A stretch of DNA of 57,455 nucleotides from an uncultured Nostocoides sp. (GCA_937907685.1 CALCXF010000147.1:1-57455); one strand, 5' to 3'; shown: positions 39,803 through 48,053, counted from the stretch's first letter. Numbers and translations: made by a program. The notes: generated from the letters alone by a model not told the origin.

Positions 39803-39821
39803 GCTGCCGTCTCGTCGGCGG

Positions 39822-40994
39822 TCAACGCCTCCCGACCTCGTAATGCCACACTGAGCGCACCGGCACCCCCAGGAAGTCGCCCGCGGACGTCAGCCACGCA
39901 TCGAGCCCCTCCACCGTGCCGTGCGGAGCGCTCTCCGCCGCGTGGAGCGTCCGGACGTAGGTCTCCCGCCCGTGGCTCCTCGGGTCGAGGGCGGCGGCAC
40001 CGTGGGCCACTCGCACGGTCACCCAGGTGGAGCTCGAGGGGTTGGGTGTGAGGTCGAGCCCTGGCACCGGGTCGTCAGCGTGCTCCACCGAGAGCACCCG
40101 GACGCCGGCGGGCACGGCGAAGAGCGCGACGGGCGCTCCGGACGTCAGGACGTGGGTGAGCCGGTGCCGGGTCGTGAACGACGTGTCGCTGGCGAGCGCG
40201 GCAGCGAGGATGCCGCCCTGGCTGTGCCCCACGAGCGCCACCGGATCGCCTGCGGTCGAGCGCCCGGACGCTGCCCGGGCCGCGGCCAGCGCGGCCGCCA
40301 CGCCCGCCGCGGCGACGGTGGCGTCACCGGTCATGGCCCGCACGTTGGTGGTGACGTCGAAGGGGTTGGGCCCCGGCCTGGCGGACCACTGCTGCGTCCC
40401 GGGGACCACGACGACCCACGCCGCCCCGCCGTCCCCGCGAGTGGTCTCCAGGACGCGCACGCGCGCGCCCTCCAGGCCCTCCCCCGCCGCGACGAGACCG
40501 GCTGCCGCGGCGACCCGGCCCCCGGCCGAGGTCCCGGGCAGGTCGTTGACGGCCACCGTGGGGCTCAGCGGCGCCACGACCGGTACGGCACCGAGCCCGT
40601 CGGTCAGCCACCCACCTCGCGCCGCGAGGTCCGCAACAGCCCGAACCCCGTCGACCACCGCGGCGACGGACTGCTCGACCTCGGCGTACACCCGTGCCGC
40701 AGCCCTGACGTGCACCGCGAGCGCATCGAGAGCGAGTGCCTCGCCCCACGCCCCCTCCGGGCCGACGAGGCGGATGACCGCCGCCTGCACCCGCAGGCAC
40801 CCCCATCCGAGCTGAGCGGCCGTCCCGACGACCGACCCGGAGCTGCCCATGGCCCAGAAGTCCTGGACTCCCGGAGCCACGCGGGGGATCGCGGCAGCGA
40901 GCCGCGCAGCCTCCTCCCGGACCTCGTCGGCCAGGTGCTGGGTCAGGGCACCGACGGCGAGGAGGGCGTCCGACCGGACCGCGACCCGGGTCAC
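39822..40994 (-). CDS. Alpha/beta hydrolase with N-terminal helical domain
   Basis: 390 residues. The first about 130 are Ala-rich helices (VRSDALLAVGALTQHLADE, VRAAARVYAEVEQSV) resembling WXG/LXG-type pairing regions. The C-terminal half is a hydrolase with WVVVVPGTQQW and the nucleophile elbow LVGHSQGG (Ser about 258). The GTG start overlaps the stop of the upstream WXG-like gene by four bases (GTGA). No signal peptide is present. The pair may be a secreted effector and its partner, but no ESX core genes are near. The substrate is unknown. Confidence 0.65.
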   Translation of the reverse strand: MTRVAVRSDALLAVGALTQHLADEVREEAARLAAAIPRVAPGVQDFWAMGSSGSVVGTAAQLGWGCLRVQAAVIRLVGPEGAWGEALALDALAVHVRAAARVYAEVEQSVAAVVDGVRAVADLAARGGWLTDGLGAVPVVAPLSPTVAVNDLPGTSAGGRVAAAAGLVAAGEGLEGARVRVLETTRGDGGAAWVVVVPGTQQWSARPGPNPFDVTTNVRAMTGDATVAAAGVAAALAAARAASGRSTAGDPVALVGHSQGGILAAALASDTSFTTRHRLTHVLTSGAPVALFAVPAGVRVLSVEHADDPVPGLDLTPNPSSSTWVTVRVAHGAAALDPRSHGRETYVRTLHAAESAPHGTVEGLDAWLTSAGDFLGVPVRSVWHYEVGRR

Positions 40995-41242
40995 CCGCGG
41001 CCCTGCAGGGCCGCCATGAGTGCGGCGACGTGGTCCGCCAGGCGAGCGGCCTCCTCCATCTCCCGGGAGAGGGCATGGAGACCCGTCACGCGCAGGGCGA
41101 CCCGTTGCTGGTAGTGCTCGGCGGCCTCGCCCTGCCACCACACGAGGGCATTCCGCCCGAGCGCCGCCCTGCGGGCGTCGAGCCGAGCGGCGGCTGCACG
41201 CAGCTCGCGCGAGAGGTCGCGCAGGTGATCCTCCCCCTCCAT
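40991..41242 (-). CDS. WXG100-like small helical protein
   Basis: 83 residues, two amphipathic helices joined at the turn VWWQGEAAEHYQQRV (W36-Q37-G38), the WxG hairpin of ESAT-6-like proteins. The helices flank it evenly, as in the family. GGAGGG lies seven bases before the ATG at 41242, favouring that start over 41248. Its stop overlaps the hydrolase start, so the two proteins are made together. Size (about 80-100 residues) fits WXG100. The classical C-terminal YxxxD/E export signal is not evident. Confidence 0.55.
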   Translation of the reverse strand: MEGEDHLRDLSRELRAAAARLDARRAALGRNALVWWQGEAAEHYQQRVALRVTGLHALSREMEEAARLADHVAALMAALQGRG

Positions 41243-41374
41243 GACCATTCCCTCCAGCCTGCGACACAGCGCAGGGTGGTCCCAGCCCATCGGGAGTTCC
41301 GGTCCGGCGACATGGGGCCTTCGGCCCTGTGGACCGTGCCTGGCGGTCACCCACGGATGTGGACGGGACCGGCA

Positions 41375-41380
41375 TACGCT
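41375..41380 (+). promoter_or_regulatory. Putative -10 element of a leaderless promoter (mtr)
   Basis: TACGCT, seven bases before the mtr ATG at 41388, with no ribosome site. The same hexamer and spacing occur before nuoA2 and the hemerythrin gene. Confidence 0.42.
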
Positions 41381-41387
41381 GACCGAC

Positions 41388-42779
41388 ATGCCGCACCACG
41401 ACCTCGTCATCATCGGCAGCGGCTCCGGGAACTCGCTGCTCACGCCGGAGCTCGACGGCCTCGACGTCGCCATCGTCGAGGCCGGCACCTTCGGTGGCAC
41501 GTGCCTCAACGTCGGCTGCATCCCCACGAAGATGTTCGTCGTGCCCGCCGACCGCGTCGTGGACGCCGACGACGCGGCCCGGCTGGGGGTCGCGTTCCCG
41601 GTGCCCGAGGTCGACTGGCCGGGGATCCGGGACCGCATCTTCGGGCGCATCGACCCCATCTCCGCGGCCGGGGAGGCCTACCGGCGCACCCAGGACGACG
41701 TCACGGTGTATGCCGCCCGCGCGTGGTTCACCGGGGACCGCCGGCTGTCGCTGTCCACGGGTGAGCAGCTCACCGCAGACCGGGTGGTCGTGGCCTCCGG
41801 GAGCCGGCCCCTGGGGCTGCCGGTCCCCGGCCTCGAGGAGGCCGACGCGGCGCGCGGCCTGCACACCTCCGACACGGTCATGCGCCTCGAGGCGCTGCCA
41901 CCGCGGATGGTGATCGTCGGGGGAGGCTTCGTCGCGTGCGAGATGGCCCATGTCTTCTCTGCCCTGGGGGTGACGGTCACCGTGGTGCAGCGGGGGCCCG
42001 CCCTCCTGCGCCACCACGAGGTCGAGGTGTACTCCCGCTACACCGAGGTGGCGCAGAGGCGGCACGACGTGCGCCTCTCGACGACGCCCACGTCAGCCGA
42101 GCACCTCGACGGCGTCTGGCACCTCGAGCTCGACGGACCCGAGGGCCCCGCATCGGTCGAAGCCGAGGTGGTGCTGCTCGCAGTCGGCCGACGCCCCAAC
42201 ACCGACGTCCTCGCCCCGGGCGCGGGAGGGCTCGCGTGCCGCGACGACGGCCGGCTCGTGGTGGACGCCGAGCAGCGCACCACCGCGCCGGGGGTGTGGG
42301 CGCTCGGCGACATCTGCTCCGAACACCAGCTCAAGCACGTGGCGAACCAGGGGTCGCGGATCGTCGCGCACAACGTCGCGGTCGACGCGGGCCGCCTGCC
42401 AGGTCCGCCACGGAAGGACGACGGGCGCCCGGTGCCCCACGCAGTCTTCGGGCACCCGCAGGTGGCGTCCTTCGGGCCGACCGCCGAGGAGCTGCACGAC
42501 GCCGGTGTCGCGTTCGTCAGCGCGACCCAGTCCTTCGGGGACGTCGCCTACGGCTGGGCGCTGGAGGACACCACCGGCCTGCTCACGGTGCACGCCGACC
42601 CCACCGGACGGGTCCTCGCGGCGCACGCCATCGGGCCGCACTCCTCCACGCTCATCCAGCCGCTCATCCAGGCCGCCACCTTCGGCCAGCACGCACACGA
42701 CGTCGCCCGAGGGCAGTACTGGATCCACCCCGCACTGTCCGAGGTCGTCGAGAACGCGCTGCTGGGCCTCCCCCTCTGA
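41388..42779 (+). CDS. mtr: Mycothione reductase
   Basis: 463 residues, class I pyridine nucleotide-disulfide oxidoreductase. FAD motif LVIIGSGSGNSLL at the start; redox disulfide in GGTCLNVGCIPTKM (C39 and C44). The NADPH-binding region is MVIVGGGFVACEMAHVFSALG. The dimerisation domain ends with YWIHPALSEVVENAL carrying the catalytic His-Glu. The SGSGNSLL start and the CxxxxC context are typical of mycothione reductases rather than lipoamide dehydrogenases. It regenerates mycothiol, an actinobacterial thiol. The 3' end meets the remains of a truncated VOC gene on the other strand. Confidence 0.9.
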   Translation: MPHHDLVIIGSGSGNSLLTPELDGLDVAIVEAGTFGGTCLNVGCIPTKMFVVPADRVVDADDAARLGVAFPVPEVDWPGIRDRIFGRIDPISAAGEAYRRTQDDVTVYAARAWFTGDRRLSLSTGEQLTADRVVVASGSRPLGLPVPGLEEADAARGLHTSDTVMRLEALPPRMVIVGGGFVACEMAHVFSALGVTVTVVQRGPALLRHHEVEVYSRYTEVAQRRHDVRLSTTPTSAEHLDGVWHLELDGPEGPASVEAEVVLLAVGRRPNTDVLAPGAGGLACRDDGRLVVDAEQRTTAPGVWALGDICSEHQLKHVANQGSRIVAHNVAVDAGRLPGPPRKDDGRPVPHAVFGHPQVASFGPTAEELHDAGVAFVSATQSFGDVAYGWALEDTTGLLTVHADPTGRVLAAHAIGPHSSTLIQPLIQAATFGQHAHDVARGQYWIHPALSEVVENALLGLPL

Positions 42780-42791
42780 CCGCCGCCTCCG

Positions 42792-42983
42792 GGGGGCGTC
42801 GTCGACAGCCTGCAGCTTGACCCAGCCGTCGCCCCGGGGAGGCAGGAGGGTGGCGAACTCGCCGTGCTCCCCTCGGGTGGGCGACCGCGACCAGCCCGTC
42901 ACCTGGGCCCAGAAGGCCCACGACCGCTCGACGTCGCGGCGCGGTGTGTCGAGAAAGAGCCAGGACCACAGGATCTCGCTCAC
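42792..42983 (-). pseudogene. VOC/glyoxalase-like gene, truncated after about 64 codons
   Basis: The GTG at 42983 overlaps the menC stop (GTGA). The first residues (SEILWSWLFLDTPRRDVE, FWAQVTGWSRSPTRGEHG, FATLLPPRGDGWVKLQAVDD) match the opening of double-domain VOC/glyoxalase-like proteins, which normally have over 200 residues and continue with a metal-binding His motif. Here the similarity stops about 13 bases from the mtr stop codon. The frame stays open on the antisense of mtr but loses all homology. A deletion that fused the two loci is the simplest explanation. Confidence 0.55.
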
Positions 42984-43978
42984 CGCTCAGCCTCCTCGAG
43001 GTGGTGCCAGCAGGCGGCCACCCGGTCGCGCCACCACCCGACCCGGTCGTCGTCGGCCTCCCACCGGTCGACGAGCTCAGGCACCGGGGCCAACCGCCCC
43101 ACGGTCAGCGAGCCCGACGAGGGGACCAGCGAGGGAGCCGCGACGTCACCAGCGAGCAGTGCGACCGTGCCGAGCCCGCAGGCGTAGTCGAGGGACGGTA
43201 GCGCGGCTGCAAGGGCGACGCCGGCGGAGATGCCGACACTGGTCTCCAGCGCCGACGACACCACTGCCGGGAGGCCGCAGGCGCCCACGACGTCCAGGGC
43301 CGCCCGCACGCCGCCGAGGGGGGCCACCTTGACGACGACGACATCGGCGGCCTCGAGGTCGCGCACCCGGAGCGGGTCGTCGGCCTTGCGGATCGACTCG
43401 TCCGCGGCCACGTCGACGTCGATCATGCTGCGCGCCAGGGCGATCCGCAGGTCACGCAGCTCCTCGACGGTGCGGCACGGCTGCTCGGCGTACTCGAGGT
43501 CATGGCGCGCCAACCGGCCCAGGGCATGCGTGGCGTCGTCGACGGACCAAGCACCGTTGGCGTCCACCCGAACCCGACCTTCCGGCCCCAGCACCGAACG
43601 CACCTCCGCCACGCGGGCGAGGTCGTCGTCGAGCGACTCCCCCGGCTCGGCGACCTTGACCTTCGCGGTGGTGCACCCGGGGAATCGTGCGAGCACGCCG
43701 GCCACCCGGTCGGGGGTGACGGCGGGCACCGTCGCGTTGACCGGGACGTGGTCCCGTACCGGCTCGGGCCAGGGTCGCCAGGCGGAGTCGACGGCAGCGG
43801 CCAGCCACCGGGACGCCTCCCGCGCGTCGTACTCGAGGAAGGGGCCGAACTCCGCCCAGCCGGCAGGGCCCTCGATGAGGGCCACCTCACGCGTCGTCAC
43901 CCCCCTGAACGCCACCCGCATCGGCACGGCGACCACCCGCACGCACGCGAGGAGGTCACCCAGCGGGGGCACCGGCAT
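42980..43978 (-). CDS. menC: o-Succinylbenzoate synthase
   Basis: 332 residues, enolase superfamily. Catalytic Lys pair region AKVKVAEPG, metal ligands in VRVDANGAW, LEYAEQPCR and ADESIRK, and the second base Lys in VVVKVAPLGG. It dehydrates SHCHC to o-succinylbenzoate. TACGGT six bases before the ATG suggests a leaderless mRNA. Divergent from menB with 81 bp between. The gene is followed by the truncated VOC frame. Confidence 0.9.
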   Translation of the reverse strand: MPVPPLGDLLACVRVVAVPMRVAFRGVTTREVALIEGPAGWAEFGPFLEYDAREASRWLAAAVDSAWRPWPEPVRDHVPVNATVPAVTPDRVAGVLARFPGCTTAKVKVAEPGESLDDDLARVAEVRSVLGPEGRVRVDANGAWSVDDATHALGRLARHDLEYAEQPCRTVEELRDLRIALARSMIDVDVAADESIRKADDPLRVRDLEAADVVVVKVAPLGGVRAALDVVGACGLPAVVSSALETSVGISAGVALAAALPSLDYACGLGTVALLAGDVAAPSLVPSSGSLTVGRLAPVPELVDRWEADDDRVGWWRDRVAACWHHLEEAER

Positions 43979-43984
43979 ACCGAC

Positions 43985-43990
43985 ACCGTA
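43985..43990 (-). promoter_or_regulatory. Putative -10 element of a leaderless promoter (menC)
   Basis: TACGGT, six bases before the menC ATG at 43978, minus strand. No Shine-Dalgarno. It faces the menB promoter across the 81-bp divergent region. Confidence 0.4.
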
Positions 43991-44046
43991 TGCCGTGCCC
44001 ACCCGCACCCGGTCGGGTTGTCGGGAGGCCCTCTCCGCCGCCCGGA

Positions 44047-44052
44047 TAACCT
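44047..44052 (+). promoter_or_regulatory. Putative -10 element of a leaderless promoter (menB)
   Basis: TAACCT, seven bases before the menB GTG at 44060. No Shine-Dalgarno is present. Confidence 0.4.
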
Positions 44053-44059
44053 TGCCGCC

Positions 44060-45001
44060 GTGAGCGCGATCCCCGGTGTGAGCCAGACGTTCGACCCCTC
44101 CGCCTGGGCGGAGGTCCCCGGGTTCGACGACCTCACGGACCTCACCTACCACCGTGCCGTCGGCCTCGGTTGCGTCCGCGTGGCCTTCGACCGCCCCGAG
44201 GTGCTCAACGCGTTCCGGCCGCACACCGTCGACGAGCTGCACCGCGTGCTCGACCACGCACGCCGGTCGGCCGACGTGGGCGTCGTGCTCCTGACGGGCA
44301 ACGGGCCGGGACCGGAGGACACCGGCGGCGCCGGGAAGTGGGCCTTCTGCACGGGGGGCGACCAGCGGATCCGCGGTCGTTCCGGATACCAGTACGCCGC
44401 CGGGGAGACGGCCGACACCGTCGACGAGCGCCGGGCTCGGGCCGAGGGTGGACGCCTGCACATCCTCGAGGTCCAACGCCTCATCCGCACGATGCCCAAG
44501 GTCGTCGTCGCCGTCGTCGGCGGCTGGGCCGCCGGAGGCGGCCACAGCCTCCACGTGGTCTGCGACCTCACGGTCGCCTCGCGTGAGCACGCGCGGTTCA
44601 AGCAGACCGATGCCGACGTCGGCAGCTTCGACGGCGGCTACGGCTCGGCGTACCTCGCGAGGATGGTGGGCCAGAAGTTCGCCCGGGAGATCTTCTTCCT
44701 CGGGCGCACCTACTCGGCCGAGGACATGCACCGGATGGGTGCCGTCAACATCGTCGCCGACCATTCCGAGCTCGAGACCACCGCGCTGGAGGCCGCGGCC
44801 GAGGTCATGGGGAAGAGCCCGCAGGCCCAGCGCATGCTCAAGTTCGCGTTCAACCTCGTCGACGACGGCCTCATGGGTCAGCAGGTCTTCGCCGGCGAGG
44901 CCACCCGGCTCGCGTACATGACCGACGAGGCCGTCGAGGGGCGCGACCGGTTCCTCGAGAAGCGTGACCCCGACTGGTCACCCTTCCCCTGGTACTTCTG
45001 A
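44060..45001 (+). CDS. menB: 1,4-Dihydroxy-2-naphthoyl-CoA synthase
   Basis: 313 residues, crotonase fold. Hallmarks: VRVAFDRPEVLNAFRPHTVDEL, GGDQRIRGRSGYQYA, VVGGWAAGGGHSLHVVCDLTVAS (oxyanion hole), FKQTDADVGSFDGGYGSAYLAR, FLGRTYSAEDMHRMGAVN and the C-terminal WSPFPWYF, which is characteristic of MenB. It closes the second ring from o-succinylbenzoyl-CoA. The start is GTG. It converges on a hemerythrin-like gene 16 bases downstream. Confidence 0.94.
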   Translation: MSAIPGVSQTFDPSAWAEVPGFDDLTDLTYHRAVGLGCVRVAFDRPEVLNAFRPHTVDELHRVLDHARRSADVGVVLLTGNGPGPEDTGGAGKWAFCTGGDQRIRGRSGYQYAAGETADTVDERRARAEGGRLHILEVQRLIRTMPKVVVAVVGGWAAGGGHSLHVVCDLTVASREHARFKQTDADVGSFDGGYGSAYLARMVGQKFAREIFFLGRTYSAEDMHRMGAVNIVADHSELETTALEAAAEVMGKSPQAQRMLKFAFNLVDDGLMGQQVFAGEATRLAYMTDEAVEGRDRFLEKRDPDWSPFPWYF

Positions 45002-45017
45002 CGGGTGGGTCACCGGC

Positions 45018-45473
45018 TCAGCCGGAGCCGCCGATGTCGACGGCGTACGCCTCGTAGATGAGGTCGGACCCGCGCTGACGGTGGCGGACGAGCCGGTCGA
45101 GGAGGCGCGTCGCGGCCTCGCGGTGGCCGGCAAGATCGTCGGGGTCGTGCATCCCCTCGTCGCGCTCGGCGAGGAGGCGCTCCACCTCGGCGAGCAGCTC
45201 GACGTGGTCCTTGAGCTGGAGCTCCACCCCGTGGGTGAGGCGCGGCGCCGAGACCCGGATGTCGGTGTAGAGGGCTCCCTCGGCCTCGGTGAGCCCGACG
45301 TGGTCGCGCAGGTCGTGGGCCAGCTCGGTGAGGGCCGCCCGCACCCGCCGACGCCACGTGACGCCCAGCCCCATCGGGAGTGCGAGGGCGGCCTCGAGGG
45401 CGGCCATCGCCTCTCCGAGCTCGGCGCGGTGGGCGCGGACCTGGTCGAGGTATGCCGCATACGCTGCGTCCAT
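45018..45473 (-). CDS. Hemerythrin-like helical protein
   Basis: 151 residues, predicted all-helical. His/Asp/Glu spacing LAHDLRDHVGLTEAEGALY, HGVELQLKDHVELLAEVERLL and AGHREAATRLLDRLVRHRQRGSDLIYEAY suggests a hemerythrin-type four-helix bundle, though the ligand set is less regular than in the protein at 289-921. The ATG at 45473 is chosen because homology starts there. It lies between menB and menE and faces away from menE. Function unknown. Confidence 0.6.
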   Translation of the reverse strand: MDAAYAAYLDQVRAHRAELGEAMAALEAALALPMGLGVTWRRRVRAALTELAHDLRDHVGLTEAEGALYTDIRVSAPRLTHGVELQLKDHVELLAEVERLLAERDEGMHDPDDLAGHREAATRLLDRLVRHRQRGSDLIYEAYAVDIGGSG

Positions 45474-45528
45474 CGCGCACCTCCCACGGTGTGTCCATCG
45501 TCGCAGCAGCGGCGGCCGGGCGCGACCC

Positions 45529-45534
45529 TAGAGT
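45529..45534 (+). promoter_or_regulatory. Putative -10 element of a leaderless promoter (menE)
   Basis: TAGAGT, six bases before the menE ATG at 45541, with no ribosome site. Confidence 0.4.
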
Positions 45535-45540
45535 TGGGTC

Positions 45541-46710
45541 ATGCAGGTGGAGCCGCTCGCGGTGCCGGCGGGTCCGGGCGTCGTCCGGCTCCTCCCCCGA
45601 CTGGCGGAGGCGATCAGGGGCGGGAACCCCGTGCTGCCCCTCGCCGCGGCCGCGCCGCCGACCCGGCTCCCCGACCACGACCCCGCGGAGCTTCCCGAGG
45701 ACCTCGCCGTGGTCGTGGGCACCTCGGGTTCGACGGGCACCCCGAAGCGTGCCCTGCTCACCGGCGGGGCCCTGCGGGCGAGCACCCGGGCCACCCATGA
45801 GCGGCTCGGGGGGCCCGGCCAATGGCTGCTGAGCCTGCCGGCGCACCACGTCGCGGGCCTCCAGGTGCTCCTGCGCTCCCTCGACGCCGGGACCGAGCCG
45901 GTCGTCATGGACCTCACGCATGGTTTCGTGCCGCGGGCCTTCGCCGAGGCCACCGCACGCCTGGACCCGGGGTGCCGCCGCTACACGAGCCTCGTGCCGA
46001 CCCAGCTCGTCCGGCTCCTCGACGACCCGGTGGCCGACGAGGCGCTGCGCTGCTACGACGCCGTGCTCGTCGGGGGTGCCCCCACCCATCCCCGGCTGTT
46101 GCGAAGGGCGCAGGCCGCCGGGGTCCGGGTCATGACGAGCTACGGCATGAGCGAGTCCTCGGGCGGTTGTGTGCACGACGGCCGGCCACTCGCGTGCACT
46201 GAGGTGGCCTTCGACACGGAGGGGCGGATCCACCTCGGCGGGGCGACGATCGGGCACGGCTACCTCGGGCGCCCCGACCTCACGGCAGCGGCGTTCGGCA
46301 CCGACGAGGACGGCATCCGGTGGTTCCGCACCGACGACGTGGGACGCACCGACGAGCACGCCCACCTCCGGGTCGACGGCCGGGTCGACGACATGGTCAA
46401 CACCGGCGGGCTCAAGGTGGCTCCACGGCTCGTGGAGGAGGCGATCACGGAGCACGTTCCGGGCGTCCGTGAGGTGGTCGTCGTCGGCACGCCGCACGCC
46501 GAGTGGGGCGAAGCCGTGAGCGCTCTGGTGGTCCTCGAGCCGGATGCCGTGCGCCGCGGGCTCACCCCCGCGGACCTGCGGGCACACCTGCGCGGCATCC
46601 TCCCCGACCACGCCCTCCCGGTGCGCGCCGCGACGGCCGAGGCGGTCCCCCTCGCGGGCCCCGGCAAGCCGGACCGCCGCGCGGTGGTCGCGATGCTCAC
46701 CGTGGGATGA
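45541..46710 (+). CDS. menE: o-Succinylbenzoate-CoA ligase
   Basis: 389 residues, ANL adenylating enzyme. P-loop VVVGTSGSTGTPKRALL, A5 motif MTSYGMSESSGG, A7 RTDDVGR, A8 GRVDDMVNTGGLKVAP and the C-terminal catalytic Lys in LAGPGKPDRRAV. It is shorter than most ANL ligases (about 500) because the N-terminal lobe is reduced, as in many actinobacterial MenE. It activates OSB for MenB. A PLDc_N membrane protein gene and menA follow. Confidence 0.9.
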   Translation: MQVEPLAVPAGPGVVRLLPRLAEAIRGGNPVLPLAAAAPPTRLPDHDPAELPEDLAVVVGTSGSTGTPKRALLTGGALRASTRATHERLGGPGQWLLSLPAHHVAGLQVLLRSLDAGTEPVVMDLTHGFVPRAFAEATARLDPGCRRYTSLVPTQLVRLLDDPVADEALRCYDAVLVGGAPTHPRLLRRAQAAGVRVMTSYGMSESSGGCVHDGRPLACTEVAFDTEGRIHLGGATIGHGYLGRPDLTAAAFGTDEDGIRWFRTDDVGRTDEHAHLRVDGRVDDMVNTGGLKVAPRLVEEAITEHVPGVREVVVVGTPHAEWGEAVSALVVLEPDAVRRGLTPADLRAHLRGILPDHALPVRAATAEAVPLAGPGKPDRRAVVAMLTVG

Positions 46711-46717
46711 TGGCGCG

Positions 46718-46972
46718 GTGCTCCGCTACCTCCCGGTCCTGCTCAGCCTGGCGCTGACGGTCTACTGCACGGTGGACGTGATCCAGACGCCCGAGGGCGC
46801 GGTCCGCAACCTGCCGAAGCTCGCGTGGCTGGTGGTCGTCCTGCTCTTCGCCGTCGTGGGGCCGGCGGCGTGGCTCATCGCCGGACGCCCCCGCACCGGC
46901 CGTCGGGCCATCAGGCGCCCGCCCCGACCGCAGGGGCCCGACGACGACCCCGAGTTCCTCAAGGGCATCTGA
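46718..46972 (+). CDS. Small PLDc_N-domain membrane protein
   Basis: 84 residues from GTG 46718. Two membrane helices (about 3-22 and 33-52) with LPKLAWLVVVLLFAVVGPAAWLIAGRP, the PLDc_N domain signature (W, V, GP, GR) found in cardiolipin synthase N-termini and many stand-alone actinobacterial proteins. The tail is basic, then acidic (PDDDPEFLKGI). It sits between menE and menA, seven bases after menE and nine before menA, so it is co-transcribed. Its role is unknown. Confidence 0.72.
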   Translation: MLRYLPVLLSLALTVYCTVDVIQTPEGAVRNLPKLAWLVVVLLFAVVGPAAWLIAGRPRTGRRAIRRPPRPQGPDDDPEFLKGI

Positions 46973-46981
46973 CCAACCCGG

Positions 46982-47866
46982 ATGGCAAGCCTCTCGCAGT
47001 GGGTCGCCGGCGCACGCCCGCGCACCCTTCCGGCGGCCGTCGCACCGGTCGTCCTCGGCACCGCCGCCGCCCACCTGATCGGTGCGGCCGACCTCGCCCT
47101 CGCCGTGCTCGCGCTCCTCGTCGCGCTCTCCCTCCAGGTGGGCGTCAACTACGCGAACGACTACTCGGACGGCATCCGGGGCACCGACGAGGCAAGGGTG
47201 GGGCCGGTCCGCCTCGTCGGCCAGCGGCTCGCCGCCCCCACCACGGTGCGGCTCGCGGCCTTCCTCTCCTTCGCCGTCGCCGGCCTCGTGGGGCTGACCC
47301 TCGTGGCGCTCTCGGGGGCGTGGGTCATGTTGCCGCTGGGGGCCCTGGCCGTGCTCGCCGCCTGGCGCTACACCGGCGGGGAGAACCCCTACGGCTACCG
47401 CGGCCTCGGCGAGCTCTACGTGTTCGTCTTCTTCGGCCTCCTGGCCACCCTCGGCACGCAGTACACCCAGGCGGGGGAGCTCACGTGGTTCGCGCTCCTC
47501 GGCGCCGTCGGAGTCGGGGCCGTGGCTTCCGCCATCCTCGTGGCCAACAACCTGCGTGACATCCCGACCGACGCCGAGCACGGGAAGCGGACCCTCGCCG
47601 TGCGGCTCGGCGACCGCCGGACCCGGCTGCTCTACGCAGGGCTCGTCGCCGTCTCGATCGTGGCGCTGGTCGGCATGGCGATCTGGGAGCCGTGGGTGCT
47701 CCTCGGGCTCCTCGCCGCCCCTCTCGGCGTGCGCGCGGTGCGTACGGTGCTCGGCGGCGCCGGTGGCCGGGACCTCGTCCCCGTGCTCGCCGCCACCGGA
47801 CTCTTCGAGGTGGCGTATGCCGTGCTCGTGGCGGTGGGCGTGATCATCGGCGTCGCCCGGGCCTGA
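46982..47866 (+). CDS. menA: 1,4-Dihydroxy-2-naphthoate polyprenyltransferase
   Basis: 294 residues, UbiA-family integral membrane protein with about eight to nine helices. First Asp motif NYANDYSDGIRGTDEARVGP and second motif NNLRDIPTDAEHGKRTLAVRLG are the Mg-diphosphate binding sites. It attaches the prenyl tail made by the synthase at 13984-15012 to DHNA in the membrane. The N-terminal WVAGARPRTLPAAVAPVVLG is typical of MenA. It is the last gene of the menE-PLDc_N-menA run, followed by a tandem repeat. Confidence 0.94.
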   Translation: MASLSQWVAGARPRTLPAAVAPVVLGTAAAHLIGAADLALAVLALLVALSLQVGVNYANDYSDGIRGTDEARVGPVRLVGQRLAAPTTVRLAAFLSFAVAGLVGLTLVALSGAWVMLPLGALAVLAAWRYTGGENPYGYRGLGELYVFVFFGLLATLGTQYTQAGELTWFALLGAVGVGAVASAILVANNLRDIPTDAEHGKRTLAVRLGDRRTRLLYAGLVAVSIVALVGMAIWEPWVLLGLLAAPLGVRAVRTVLGGAGGRDLVPVLAATGLFEVAYAVLVAVGVIIGVARA

Positions 47867-47884
47867 GCGCTCTCCCTCAGCGGT

Positions 47885-48052
47885 AGCGGGTGCCGACCGC
47901 GCGCACCACCGCGCCCTTGGCACCTCTACGCGCGCGCGGCCCTACCCAGCGGGTGCCGACCGCGCGCACCACCGCGCCTCTGGCACCCCTACGCGCGCGC
48001 TTCTTCGCCCAGCGGGTGCCGAGCGCGCACTCCACCGCGCCTCATCGCATCC
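47885..48052. repeat. 63-bp tandem repeat (about 2.7 copies) between convergent genes
   Basis: Copies begin at 47885, 47948 and 48011 with AGCGGGTGCCGA, giving an exact 63-bp period. Copies one and two are nearly identical apart from their ends; the third is partial and more diverged. Within copies one and two, GGTGCC and GGCACC arms are inverted repeats enclosing alternating CG runs. The DNA sits between the converging menA and hydrolase genes. It may act as multiple terminators. Because 63 is a multiple of three the plus frame stays open, but I do not regard it as coding. Confidence 0.75.
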
Positions 48053-48053
48053 G

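Noticed and set aside
39822-41242. A full type VII (ESX) secretion locus
   Set aside because: Only a WXG-like protein and a hydrolase are present; no EccB, EccC, EccD, EccE or mycosin gene is visible.
42093-42791. Continuation of the VOC-like frame on the antisense of mtr as a 296-residue protein
   Set aside because: Homology to VOC proteins ends at about residue 64 and the rest mirrors the mtr coding sequence.
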